Below, piece by piece: positions 7,475-14,257 of a stretch of DNA of 18,213 bases. The position numbers and the translations under genes are program-made. Below the pieces are notes generated by a model that was not told the DNA's origin, made no database searches, and worked only from the letters and a program-made list of their open reading frames with translations. Source of the stretch: Solirubrobacteraceae bacterium (GTDB lineage Bacteria; Actinomycetota; Thermoleophilia; Solirubrobacterales; Solirubrobacteraceae); assembly GCA_019683665.1 (NCBI GenBank), contig JADGIB010000034.1, forward strand, positions 1 to 18,213, in the 5' to 3' direction. Numbering within the stretch: the stretch's first letter is position 1; every line of letters begins with the position of its first letter.

Positions 7475-8556
7475 CGCTCGCCGCCGGGCACGTCGACGAG
7501 ATCCGCGAGCTCGTGCGGAGCTCGACCGGGCTGCTCCCGCGCGGCGGCGGCAGCAAGCCGGCGCTGTCGGCCCCGCCGCACGACGGCGTCGTCACCGTCG
7601 ACGTGTCCGGGCTGCGCGGGATCGTCGCCTACGACCCGGCCGAGCTGACGCTCACCGCCCGCGCCGGGACGCCGGTCGCCGAGCTCGACGCCGCCCTGGC
7701 CGAGCACGGCCAGCACCTCCCGTTCGACCCGCCGCTCGCGCGGGCCGGCGCGACGCTCGGCGGGGTCGTCGCCGCCGCGACGTCCGGGCCGGGCGCGCTG
7801 CGCTCCGGCGGCGTGCGCGACTTCGTCATCGGCGTGCGGATCGTCGACGGCACCGGCCGGCTCGTGTCCGGCGGCGGGCGGGTCGTCAAGAACGCCGCCG
7901 GGTTCGACCTGCCCAAGCTCATGGTCGGATCGCGCGGGCGCCTCGGCGTCATCGTCGAGGTGTCGCTGAAGGTCTTCCCGCGCCCGCGCGCCGCGGCGAC
8001 GCTCGAGATCGCCGCCGGCGGCCTCGACGCCGCGGTCGCCGCCGCGACCGAGCTGAGCGCCGGGCCGTGGGAGCTCGACGCGCTCGAGCTGCACCCCGAC
8101 GGGCGGCTGCTCGCGCGCCTGGCCGGCGACCCCGAGCCGATGGAGGCGCGCCTGGCCCGGCTCGTCCCCGCCCTGCCCGCGGGCGCCACCGCCCGGCGGC
8201 TGGCGGCCGGCGAGGCCGACGCGCGCTGGCGGGAGGCCGCCGACCTGGCCTGGCGGCCCGGCGGCACGAGGCTCGTGCGGGCCGCCTGCACCCCGGCCGC
8301 GATCGCCCCGCTGTGGGCGGCCGTCGCTGCCGCCGGCGGCGACGCGCGCTTCGGCCGCGGCGGCGCCGTCGCCTGGATCGCCTGGCCGGACGACGCGCCC
8401 CTCGACCCGCTCGACGCCGCGCTGCGCGAGCACGGCCTCGCCGCCTGCGCGCTCACCGGGGCGCCCGCCCCGGACCTGCTCGGCGCCGTGCGCGGGGGCG
8501 CGTTCGCCCAGCGCGTCCGCGCCGCCCTCGACCCCGACCGCCGCTTCCTCGACTGA
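7471..8556 (+). CDS. glcE: Glycolate oxidase, FAD-binding subunit GlcE
   Basis: A 361-residue FAD-binding partner of GlcD. The FAD_binding_4 fold is recognisable from PRGGGSK (23-29), GATLGGVVAAATSGP (93-107) and GGRVVKNAAGFDLPKLMVGS (135-154), followed by LGVIVEVSLKVFP (158-170). Unlike GlcD it lacks the GEHG C-terminal motif and has the shorter, poorly conserved C-terminal region typical of GlcE. Length matches E. coli GlcE (350). The GTG start forms GTGA with the glcD stop, and GGGGGA lies about 9 bases upstream. The stop overlaps the glcF ATG by one base (TGATG). The three genes are therefore one translationally coupled unit. Confidence 0.93.
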   Translation: MTLAAGHVDEIRELVRSSTGLLPRGGGSKPALSAPPHDGVVTVDVSGLRGIVAYDPAELTLTARAGTPVAELDAALAEHGQHLPFDPPLARAGATLGGVVAAATSGPGALRSGGVRDFVIGVRIVDGTGRLVSGGGRVVKNAAGFDLPKLMVGSRGRLGVIVEVSLKVFPRPRAAATLEIAAGGLDAAVAAATELSAGPWELDALELHPDGRLLARLAGDPEPMEARLARLVPALPAGATARRLAAGEADARWREAADLAWRPGGTRLVRAACTPAAIAPLWAAVAAAGGDARFGRGGAVAWIAWPDDAPLDPLDAALREHGLAACALTGAPAPDLLGAVRGGAFAQRVRAALDPDRRFLD

Positions 8557-9821
8557 TGCGCCACGAGGTCCCCGTCGACGAGCTCGGCCCGCGCGGCCCC
8601 GCGATGGCGCAGGCGATCGAGGCCTGCGTCCACTGCGGCTTCTGCCTGGCGACCTGCCCGACGTACGTGACGATGGGGGAGGAGATGGACTCCCCGCGCG
8701 GGCGGATCCTGCTCATGAAGGAGACGCTCGAGGGGACGCTCGAGGTCGACGACGTCACCCCGTTCGTCGACGCCTGCCTCGGCTGCCAGGCGTGCGAGAC
8801 CGCCTGCCCGTCCGGGGTCGAGTACGGGACGCTCGTCACGCCGTTCCGGGCCTACGCCGAGCCGCGCCGCCGCCGCGCCCCGGTCGAGCGCCTGCGCCGC
8901 GAGCTCGTCCTGCGCACGCTCCCGCACCCGCGGCGGATGCGGCTGGCCGCCCGCGCCGGCCGCGCGGCCCGGCCGCTGCGCCGCCTCGTCCCGCGCGCGC
9001 TGCGGCCGATGCTCGACCTGCTGCCGCCGCGGCTGCCCGACCCGCAGCCGCTGCCGCCGCTCATGCCCGCCCAGGGCGCCCGCCGCGCCCGCGTCGCGCT
9101 CCTGGCCGGCTGCGCCCAGCAGGTGCTCGAGCCCGACATCACCGCCGCGACCGCCCGGGTCCTCGCCCGCCAGGGCGTCGAGGTCGCGATCCCGCCCGGG
9201 CAGGGCTGCTGCGGCAGCCTCGCCTGGCACGCCGGCGCCGCCGACCAGGCCCGCGCGCTCGCCGCCCGCAACCTCGACGCGTTCCCCGACGACGTCGACG
9301 CGATCGTCACGAACGCGGCCGGCTGCGGGTCGGGGATGCGCGAGTACCCGCTGCTGTTCGCCGGCGACCCGCGCGCCGAGCGGGCCGAGCGCGTCGCCGC
9401 CCGCGTCGTCGACGTCAACGCGTTCCTGGCCGAGCTCGGGCTGCGCGAGCCGGCCGGGGCGCTCGAGCGGCCGACCCGCGTCGCCTACCAGGACGCCTGC
9501 CACCTCGCGCACGCCCAGGGGGTGCGCGACGCGCCGCGGCGGCTGCTGGAGGCGGTCGGCGACCTCGAGCTCGTCGAGCCCGAGCACTGGGAGCTGTGCT
9601 GCGGGTCGGCGGGCACGTACAACCTCGAGCGCCCCGAGGTCGCCGCGCAGCTCGGCGAGCGCAAGGCGCGCGCGCTGCTGGACGCGGGCGCGCAGCTCGT
9701 CGCCACCGCGAACATCGGCTGCCTGACCCAGGTGCAGGCGCACCTGCGCGCGCTCGGCGCCGACGTGCCCGTCCTCCACACGATGCAGCTCCTCGACCGC
9801 GCCGCGGCCCGCGGCGCCTGA
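8556..9821 (+). CDS. glcF: Glycolate oxidase, iron-sulfur subunit GlcF
   Basis: A 421-residue iron-sulfur protein that takes electrons from the GlcD/GlcE flavins. Two [4Fe-4S] motifs are complete: Cys24, 27, 30 and 34 in CVHCGFCLATCP, and Cys74, 77, 80 and 84 in CLGCQACETACP. Two CCG domains follow (GQGCCGSLAWHAG and ELCCGSAGTYN), as in heterodisulfide-reductase-like electron carriers. A basic, proline- and arginine-rich linker (about 108-165) separates the halves. The ATG shares its A with the glcE stop and has no clear ribosome-binding site, so expression should depend on coupling to glcE. Length is close to E. coli GlcF (407). The membrane quinone pool is the usual final acceptor (family knowledge). 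Confidence 0.94.
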   Translation: MRHEVPVDELGPRGPAMAQAIEACVHCGFCLATCPTYVTMGEEMDSPRGRILLMKETLEGTLEVDDVTPFVDACLGCQACETACPSGVEYGTLVTPFRAYAEPRRRRAPVERLRRELVLRTLPHPRRMRLAARAGRAARPLRRLVPRALRPMLDLLPPRLPDPQPLPPLMPAQGARRARVALLAGCAQQVLEPDITAATARVLARQGVEVAIPPGQGCCGSLAWHAGAADQARALAARNLDAFPDDVDAIVTNAAGCGSGMREYPLLFAGDPRAERAERVAARVVDVNAFLAELGLREPAGALERPTRVAYQDACHLAHAQGVRDAPRRLLEAVGDLELVEPEHWELCCGSAGTYNLERPEVAAQLGERKARALLDAGAQLVATANIGCLTQVQAHLRALGADVPVLHTMQLLDRAAARGA

Positions 9822-9854
9822 GGCGGGGCTCCGCCACGCGGAGGACGAGGCACC

Positions 9855-10823
9855 GTGGACCCGTCGCTCGCCGCCTGGGCCGCGCTCGTGGCCGGCCTCG
9901 TCGTCCTCCTGCTCGTCGACCTGTTCGTCGTGCACCGCGACGCGCGCGTCGTCCCGGTGGGGAACGCGGCCTGGTCGACGCTCGGGTTCGTCGCGGTCGC
10001 CGCCGCGTTCGGGGTCGTCCTCGGCGCGGTCGAGAGCCACCACGCGGCGGGCGCGTTCTTCGCCGGCTACCTGCTCGAGCTGTCGCTGTCGCTCGACAAC
10101 GTCTTCGTGTGGGCGCTCCTGTTCGCCGCGTTCGGGGTGCCGCCCGCCTCCCAGCACCGGGTGCTCTTCTACGGGATCTTCGGCGCGCTGGCGATGCGCG
10201 GCGCGTTCGTCGCCGCCGGCGCCGAGCTGCTGGAGCGCTTCGCGTGGATCACGTACGCGTTCGGCGTCCTGCTGCTCGCCAGCGGCCTGCGGCTGCTGCG
10301 CCGCCAGGGGGACGCCGACGACGGGCGCGACGTCCGCTCCAGCCGCGTCGTGCGGCTGCTGCGCCGCGCGCTGCCGACGACCGCGCGCCTCCACGAGGCG
10401 CACCTGTTCGTGCGCGCCGCCGGCGTCCCCGCCGAGGACCGCCCGCGCGGGCGCCGGCCGCTGCTGGGCCGCTGGTACGCGACGCCGATGCTCGCCGTCC
10501 TCGCCGTCGTCGAGCTCACCGACGTCCTCTTCGCCGTCGACTCGATCCCGGCGATCTTCGGCGTCACGCGCGAGCCGTTCATCGTCTTCAGCGCGACCGC
10601 GCTCGCGCTCGTCTGCCTGCGGTCGATGTTCTTCCTGCTGGCCGGGATGCGCGGCCGCTTCGCCTACCTCGACGTCGGCCTGGCCGTGATCCTCATGTTC
10701 ATCGGGGCGAAGTTCCTCGTCGAGCGGCTCGTCCACGTCCCGACCGGCGTGTCGCTCGCCGTCATCGTCGCCGTGATCGCCGCCGCCGTCGGCGCGTCGC
10801 TGTGGCGCGAGCGCCGCGGCTGA
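9855..10823 (+). CDS. TerC/Alx-family integral membrane protein
   Basis: A 322-residue membrane protein of the TerC family, with about eight or nine hydrophobic helices and a basic cytoplasmic loop near 150-205. Hallmarks are ELSLSLDNVFVWALLF (75-90, with Asp81-Asn82) and VELTDVLFAVDSIPAIFG (219-236, with Glu220, Asp223 and Asp229). These buried acidic residues are the presumed metal-binding site. Length and layout are closest to Alx-like members; Alx and related proteins are linked to manganese export and alkaline response, while TerC was named for tellurite resistance. The GTG start has GAGG 4 bases upstream. It lies 33 bases after glcF, so it may be read through from that operon, but no functional tie to glycolate is evident. 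I see no yybP-ykoY-type manganese riboswitch in the short gap. Confidence 0.9.
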   Translation: MDPSLAAWAALVAGLVVLLLVDLFVVHRDARVVPVGNAAWSTLGFVAVAAAFGVVLGAVESHHAAGAFFAGYLLELSLSLDNVFVWALLFAAFGVPPASQHRVLFYGIFGALAMRGAFVAAGAELLERFAWITYAFGVLLLASGLRLLRRQGDADDGRDVRSSRVVRLLRRALPTTARLHEAHLFVRAAGVPAEDRPRGRRPLLGRWYATPMLAVLAVVELTDVLFAVDSIPAIFGVTREPFIVFSATALALVCLRSMFFLLAGMRGRFAYLDVGLAVILMFIGAKFLVERLVHVPTGVSLAVIVAVIAAAVGASLWRERRG

Positions 10824-10843
10824 CGGCCGCGCCCGCGCGTCGG

Positions 10844-10849
10844 TACCCT
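10844..10849 (+). promoter_or_regulatory. Candidate -10 element upstream of the carbamate-kinase-like gene
   Basis: TACCCT fits the actinobacterial TAnnnT -10 pattern and ends 10 bases before the ATG at 10860. No -35 is visible. If real, it would give a transcript with almost no leader and a new transcription unit after the TerC-family gene. Confidence 0.3.
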
Positions 10850-10859
10850 CGCGCAGGAC

Positions 10860-11375
10860 ATGCGCGTCGTCGCCTCGCTCGGCCTGCCCCGCACCGATCC
10901 GATCGCCGCCGCGACCGCGCTGGCCGAGGTCGCCGTCGAGCACGAGCTCGTCATCACGCACGCCCCGGACCCGGCCGACGGGCCGGCGAGCGCGATCGCC
11001 CGCGAGCTGGCCGCGCGCCTGCGCCCGACCGCGGTCGCAACGCTGCTGACGAAGGCGGTGACCGACGAGGACGGGGAGCTGCGCGTGATCGAGCAGGCGG
11101 CGGTCGAGGCGCTGCTCGACGCCGGGATCGTCGCCGTCTGCGAGGCCGAGGACGACAGCTTCGACCCGGCGCTGGCGACCGCGGCGCTCGCGATCGGCCT
11201 GCACGCCGACCTGCTCCTGCTGCTGACCCCGGACCCGGACGCGCCCAGCCACGAGCTGGCCGCGGTCCGCTTCCGCCGCACCGGCGGGCGGGCCGCGATC
11301 GGGCGCCTCCACCACGCGGCCGCGCTCGTGCGCGGCGAGGCGGGGCGCCAGCTCGTCCCGCGCGGCGCGCTGTAG
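10860..11375 (+). CDS. Shortened carbamate-kinase-like protein, probably non-catalytic
   Basis: A 171-residue protein, about half the length of carbamate kinase (about 310). It can be aligned by eye along that family. MRVVASLG (1-8) matches the opening MKxVxALGGN strand. EHELVITHAPDPADGP (27-42) matches the GHxLVITHGNGPQVG block. AVATLLTKAVTDEDG (58-72) matches the VATVLTQVVVDxxD strand. EQAAVEALLDAGIVAVCE (78-95) matches the ExxTIxxLLxxGxIVIxxGGGG region. FDPALATAALAIGLHADLLL with LLTPDPDA (101-128) matches the DKDxASxxLAxxLxADxLxILTxVDxV block. The glycine motif GGN, the HGNGPQVG core, GGGGIP and the DKD lysine are all altered, and the PETQ-like lid region is absent. ATP-dependent carbamate synthesis is therefore doubtful. 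It sits 36 bases upstream of the next gene on the same strand. The family link is inferred from motif order. Confidence 0.6.
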   Translation: MRVVASLGLPRTDPIAAATALAEVAVEHELVITHAPDPADGPASAIARELAARLRPTAVATLLTKAVTDEDGELRVIEQAAVEALLDAGIVAVCEAEDDSFDPALATAALAIGLHADLLLLLTPDPDAPSHELAAVRFRRTGGRAAIGRLHHAAALVRGEAGRQLVPRGAL

Positions 11376-11402
11376 CGGGTAGCGCGCGCGGCGCCCGGGT
11401 AG
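11376..11402 (+). repeat. Two direct copies of CGGGTAG upstream of the molybdoenzyme gene
   Basis: CGGGTAG occurs at 11376-11382 and 11396-11402, exactly 20 bases apart, in the 36-base gap between the carbamate-kinase-like gene and the molybdopterin oxidoreductase. The second copy merges into TAGGGG (11400-11405), which may serve as the ribosome-binding site or a weak -10-like box 6 bases before the ATG. A regulator site is possible but unproven. Confidence 0.25.
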
Positions 11403-11411
11403 GGGCCGAGG

Positions 11412-13814
11412 ATGGCCGTCCGGCGCGTCGACCGCATCGCCGACCCCTGGGGGACGCGGACCCCGGTCGGCCCGGGGGAGCCGTGGCCCGCGCGCGTCGA
11501 CGAGCACCTCGCCGCGGGTGCCGAGCCCGACCGCTGGGTGCAGACCGCGTCGGTCCTGCACTCCGACGGCGACGCCTACGACGTCGCCGTCCAGGACGGG
11601 CGGATCGTCGGCGTCCGCGGCCGCGCGGTCGACCGCGTCAACCGCGGCCGGCTCGGCCCCAAGGATCTGTTCGGCTGGCAGGCGAACGCCTCCGCGGACC
11701 GGCTGACCGTGCCGCTGCTGCGCCGCGACGGCGCGCTGCGGCCCGCGTCCTGGGACGAGGCGATGGGCGCGATCGTCGACCGCTCGCGGGCGCTGCTGGC
11801 CGAGCGCGGGCCGGGCGCGTTCGGCTTCTACACGAGCGGCCAGCTCCTCCTCGAGGAGTACTACACGCTGGCCGTCATCGCCCGCGCCGGGATCGGCACG
11901 AACCACGTCGACGGCAACACGCGCCTGTGCACGGCGACGGCGGGGGAGGCGCTGAAGGAGTCCTTCGGCTGCGACGGCCAGCCCGGCTCCTACGACGACG
12001 TCAACCACGCCGACGCGATCGCGCTCTTCGGCCACAACGTCGCCGAGACCCAGCCGGTGCTGTGGGCGCGGATGCTCGACCGCCTCGAGGGGCCGCGGCC
12101 GCCGCGGCTGCTCGTCGTCGACCCGCGCCGCACGATCCCGGCCCGGCGCGCCGACGTCCACCTGCCCGTGCGGCCCGGGACGAACCTCGCGCTCCTGAAC
12201 GCGCTGCTGCGCGAGGTGATCGCCGGCGGCTGGGTCGACGTCGAGTACGTCGTCGCGCACGCGATCGGCTTCGACGCGCTGCGCGAGACCGTCGCCCCGT
12301 GCACGCCGGAGTGGGTGGCCCGGATCTGCGGCGTCGACGCCGGCGCGATCCGCGAGGCGGCGCGCCTCGTCGGGACCGCGCAGCGGCTGCTGTGCACCGT
12401 CCTGCAGGGCGTCTACCAGTCCCACCAGGCGACGGCGGCCGCCTGCCAGGTCAACAACCTGGCGATCCTGCGCGGGATGCTCGGCCGGCCCGGCTGCGGG
12501 GTGCTGCAGATGAACGGCCAGCCGAGCGCGCAGAACACGCGCGAGACCGGCGCGAACGGGGACCTGCCCGGCTTCCGCAACGTCGCCAACGACGACCACG
12601 TCGCCGACCTCGCCCGGGTGTGGGACGTCGACCCGCTGCAGATCCCGCACTACGGCGCCTCGACGCACGTCATGCAGATGGTCCGGCACCTGGAGCAGGG
12701 GACGCTGCCGTTCTTCTGGGTGTCGGCCACGAACCCGCTCGTGTCGCTGCCGGAGGCCCGCCGCATCCGCGACGTGCTCGCCTCCGAGGACGTCTTCCTC
12801 GTCGTCCAGGACCTCTACGTGACCGAGACCGCCGCGGTCGCCGACGTCGTCCTGCCCGCCGCGACGTGGGCGGAGAAGACCGGCACGCTCACGAACGCCG
12901 ACCGCACCGTCCACCTCTGCGAGCGGGCGGTCGACCCGCCCGGCCAGGCCCGCTCCGACCTCGACATCTGGCTCGACTACGCGCAGCGGATGGGCTTCCG
13001 CGACCGCCGGGGAGGCCCGCTCGTCCACTGGCACGATCCCGAGTCGGCGTTCGAGGCGTTCCGGGCCTGCGTCGCCGGCCGCCCGTGCGCCTACGACGGG
13101 ATCACCTACGCGCGGCTGCGCGGCGGCTCGGGCCTGCAGTGGGGCGGCGAGCGGCTCTACGGCGACGGCCGCTTCCCGACCGACCCCGACGTGTGCGAGA
13201 CGTACGGCCGCGACCTCCTCACCGGCGCGCTCATCGACGAGACCGCCTACCGGGCGATGGACCCGGCCGGGCGGGCGATCCTGAAGGCCGCCGAGTACGC
13301 GCCGCCGCCGGAGGCGCCCGGCGGCGAGCACCCGCTGCGGCTGGCCACCGGCCGCACGCTCTTCCACTTCCACACGCGCACGAAGACCGCCCGGGCCCCG
13401 CAGCTGCAGGCCGCCGCCCCCGACGTGTGGGTCGAGCTGGCGCCCGCCGACGCGCGGCGGCTCGGCCTGGGGGAGGGCGACGTGGCCGAGGTCGTCTCGC
13501 CGCGGGGGCGCATCGAGGCGCGGGTGCGGGTCGGCGGGGTGCGCGAGGGCGTCGCGTTCGTGCCCTTCCACTACGGCTGGTGGGACCGGCCCGGCGGCGC
13601 GTCGCGCGCCGCCAACGAGCTGACGATCACCGCCTGGGACCCGGTCTCCAGGCAGCCGCTGTTCAAGGCCGGGGCGGTGCGGGTGACGAAGCTCGCCGAC
13701 GCCGACGGCCGGGCCGCGCCGGCGCCGACGAACACCGCGTCCGCGCCCGTGGGGGCCGACCTGCCCCCGACGCGCGGCGGGCCGGACGCCGAGGTCGTGG
13801 AGACGGGGCCGTGA
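11412..13814 (+). CDS. Molybdopterin oxidoreductase (nitrate reductase/formate dehydrogenase-like) lacking the N-terminal Fe-S cysteines
   Basis: An 800-residue member of the DMSO reductase superfamily. Domains in order: a remnant Molybdop_Fe4S4 region (about 40-100), the large molybdopterin oxidoreductase domain (about 100-530), and the molybdopterin dinucleotide-binding domain (about 645-765, with LATGRTLFHFHTRTKT and PRGRIEARVRVGG). Cys173 in GNTRLCTATAG is the expected molybdenum ligand, as in Nap/Nas nitrate reductases and Cys/SeCys formate dehydrogenases. YQSHQATAAACQVNNL and GRPGCGVLQMNGQPSAQNTR are cofactor-pocket blocks. Where CxxCxxxC...C should lie, the protein has Ser47, His50, Asp54 and Gly82, so no [4Fe-4S] cluster can form in the usual way; Lys84 is kept. 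No other Fe-S or flavin domain is fused. The substrate cannot be named. The ATG at 11412 has AGGGG 6 bases upstream. The stop overlaps the next gene as GTGA. A disordered, proline-rich tail covers the last 40 residues. Confidence 0.88.
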   Translation: MAVRRVDRIADPWGTRTPVGPGEPWPARVDEHLAAGAEPDRWVQTASVLHSDGDAYDVAVQDGRIVGVRGRAVDRVNRGRLGPKDLFGWQANASADRLTVPLLRRDGALRPASWDEAMGAIVDRSRALLAERGPGAFGFYTSGQLLLEEYYTLAVIARAGIGTNHVDGNTRLCTATAGEALKESFGCDGQPGSYDDVNHADAIALFGHNVAETQPVLWARMLDRLEGPRPPRLLVVDPRRTIPARRADVHLPVRPGTNLALLNALLREVIAGGWVDVEYVVAHAIGFDALRETVAPCTPEWVARICGVDAGAIREAARLVGTAQRLLCTVLQGVYQSHQATAAACQVNNLAILRGMLGRPGCGVLQMNGQPSAQNTRETGANGDLPGFRNVANDDHVADLARVWDVDPLQIPHYGASTHVMQMVRHLEQGTLPFFWVSATNPLVSLPEARRIRDVLASEDVFLVVQDLYVTETAAVADVVLPAATWAEKTGTLTNADRTVHLCERAVDPPGQARSDLDIWLDYAQRMGFRDRRGGPLVHWHDPESAFEAFRACVAGRPCAYDGITYARLRGGSGLQWGGERLYGDGRFPTDPDVCETYGRDLLTGALIDETAYRAMDPAGRAILKAAEYAPPPEAPGGEHPLRLATGRTLFHFHTRTKTARAPQLQAAAPDVWVELAPADARRLGLGEGDVAEVVSPRGRIEARVRVGGVREGVAFVPFHYGWWDRPGGASRAANELTITAWDPVSRQPLFKAGAVRVTKLADADGRAAPAPTNTASAPVGADLPPTRGGPDAEVVETGP

Positions 13815-14257
13815 GGCTCGCCGCGGCGATCGCCGACGTGCGCGCGGCCGAGGCGCGGATCGCCGCCGAGCTGGACGCGGTCGCCGCCCGCCACCCCGGC
13901 GAGCACGACGTCGTCCACGTCGCGCGGGCACTCGCGGGCCTGGCCGAGGCGAACCTCGCCGCGCTCGCCCCGCACGCCGCCCGCCACGGCGCCGCCGGCG
14001 ACCCGGGCCCGGCGGCCGGGGATCCCGCGCCCGCGGCGCCCGACCCCGCGCTCGCGCTCCTGCGCGACCTGCGCCGCCTGCACCTGCGCTACGCGGAGGC
14101 GTCGATCGACTGGGTCCTGCTCGGGCAGGGCGCGCAGGCGGCCCGCGACGCCGCGCTGCTCGACGCCGTCACCGCCGCCCACGCGCGGACGCTGCGCGGC
14201 CTGGCGTGGACGGTGACGCGGCTGAAGGAGGCGGCGCCGCAGGCGCTCACGAGCTGA
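13811..14257 (+). CDS. Small helical protein translationally coupled to the molybdoenzyme; unknown function
   Basis: I do not recognise a named family. The 148-residue protein is predicted to be all-helical: helix one about 2-27, helix two about 31-59, a disordered Ala/Pro/Gly/Asp linker (60-79), then helices about 80-112, 113-123 and 124-141. It has no cysteine, no signal peptide and no membrane segment. His28, His32 and His36 are spaced i/i+4/i+8, His55/His59 follow on the same helix, and His91/Glu96 and His124 lie on later helices. This pattern resembles metal-binding helical bundles (hemerythrin- or ferritin-like), but no canonical motif is complete. The GTG start overlaps the oxidoreductase stop as GTGA, with GGAG 8-9 bases upstream, so the two proteins are probably made together. 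The 3' end overlaps the convergent amidohydrolase by 11 bases. A partner or maturation factor for the molybdoenzyme is the best inference. Confidence 0.72.
   Translation: MRLAAAIADVRAAEARIAAELDAVAARHPGEHDVVHVARALAGLAEANLAALAPHAARHGAAGDPGPAAGDPAPAAPDPALALLRDLRRLHLRYAEASIDWVLLGQGAQAARDAALLDAVTAAHARTLRGLAWTVTRLKEAAPQALTS

Noticed and set aside
9822..9835. A small hairpin GGCGG-GGCT-CCGCC right after glcF as a terminator
   Set aside because: Only 5 pairs, no T-tract, and such stems are expected by chance at this base composition.
8792..13810. A long plus-strand frame running from glcF to the start of the 148-residue gene
   Set aside because: Out of frame with glcF, the TerC-family gene and the molybdoenzyme; the product is Arg/Pro/Ala-rich. 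Only its last part (13811-14257) is a real gene.
7629..13931. A 2100-codon open frame on the minus strand across glcE, glcF, the TerC-family gene and the molybdoenzyme
   Set aside because: It is an antisense shadow. At this G+C stop codons are rare in the complementary frame; the translation is low-complexity Arg/Ala/Asp/Gly/Val and contradicts well-supported plus-strand genes.
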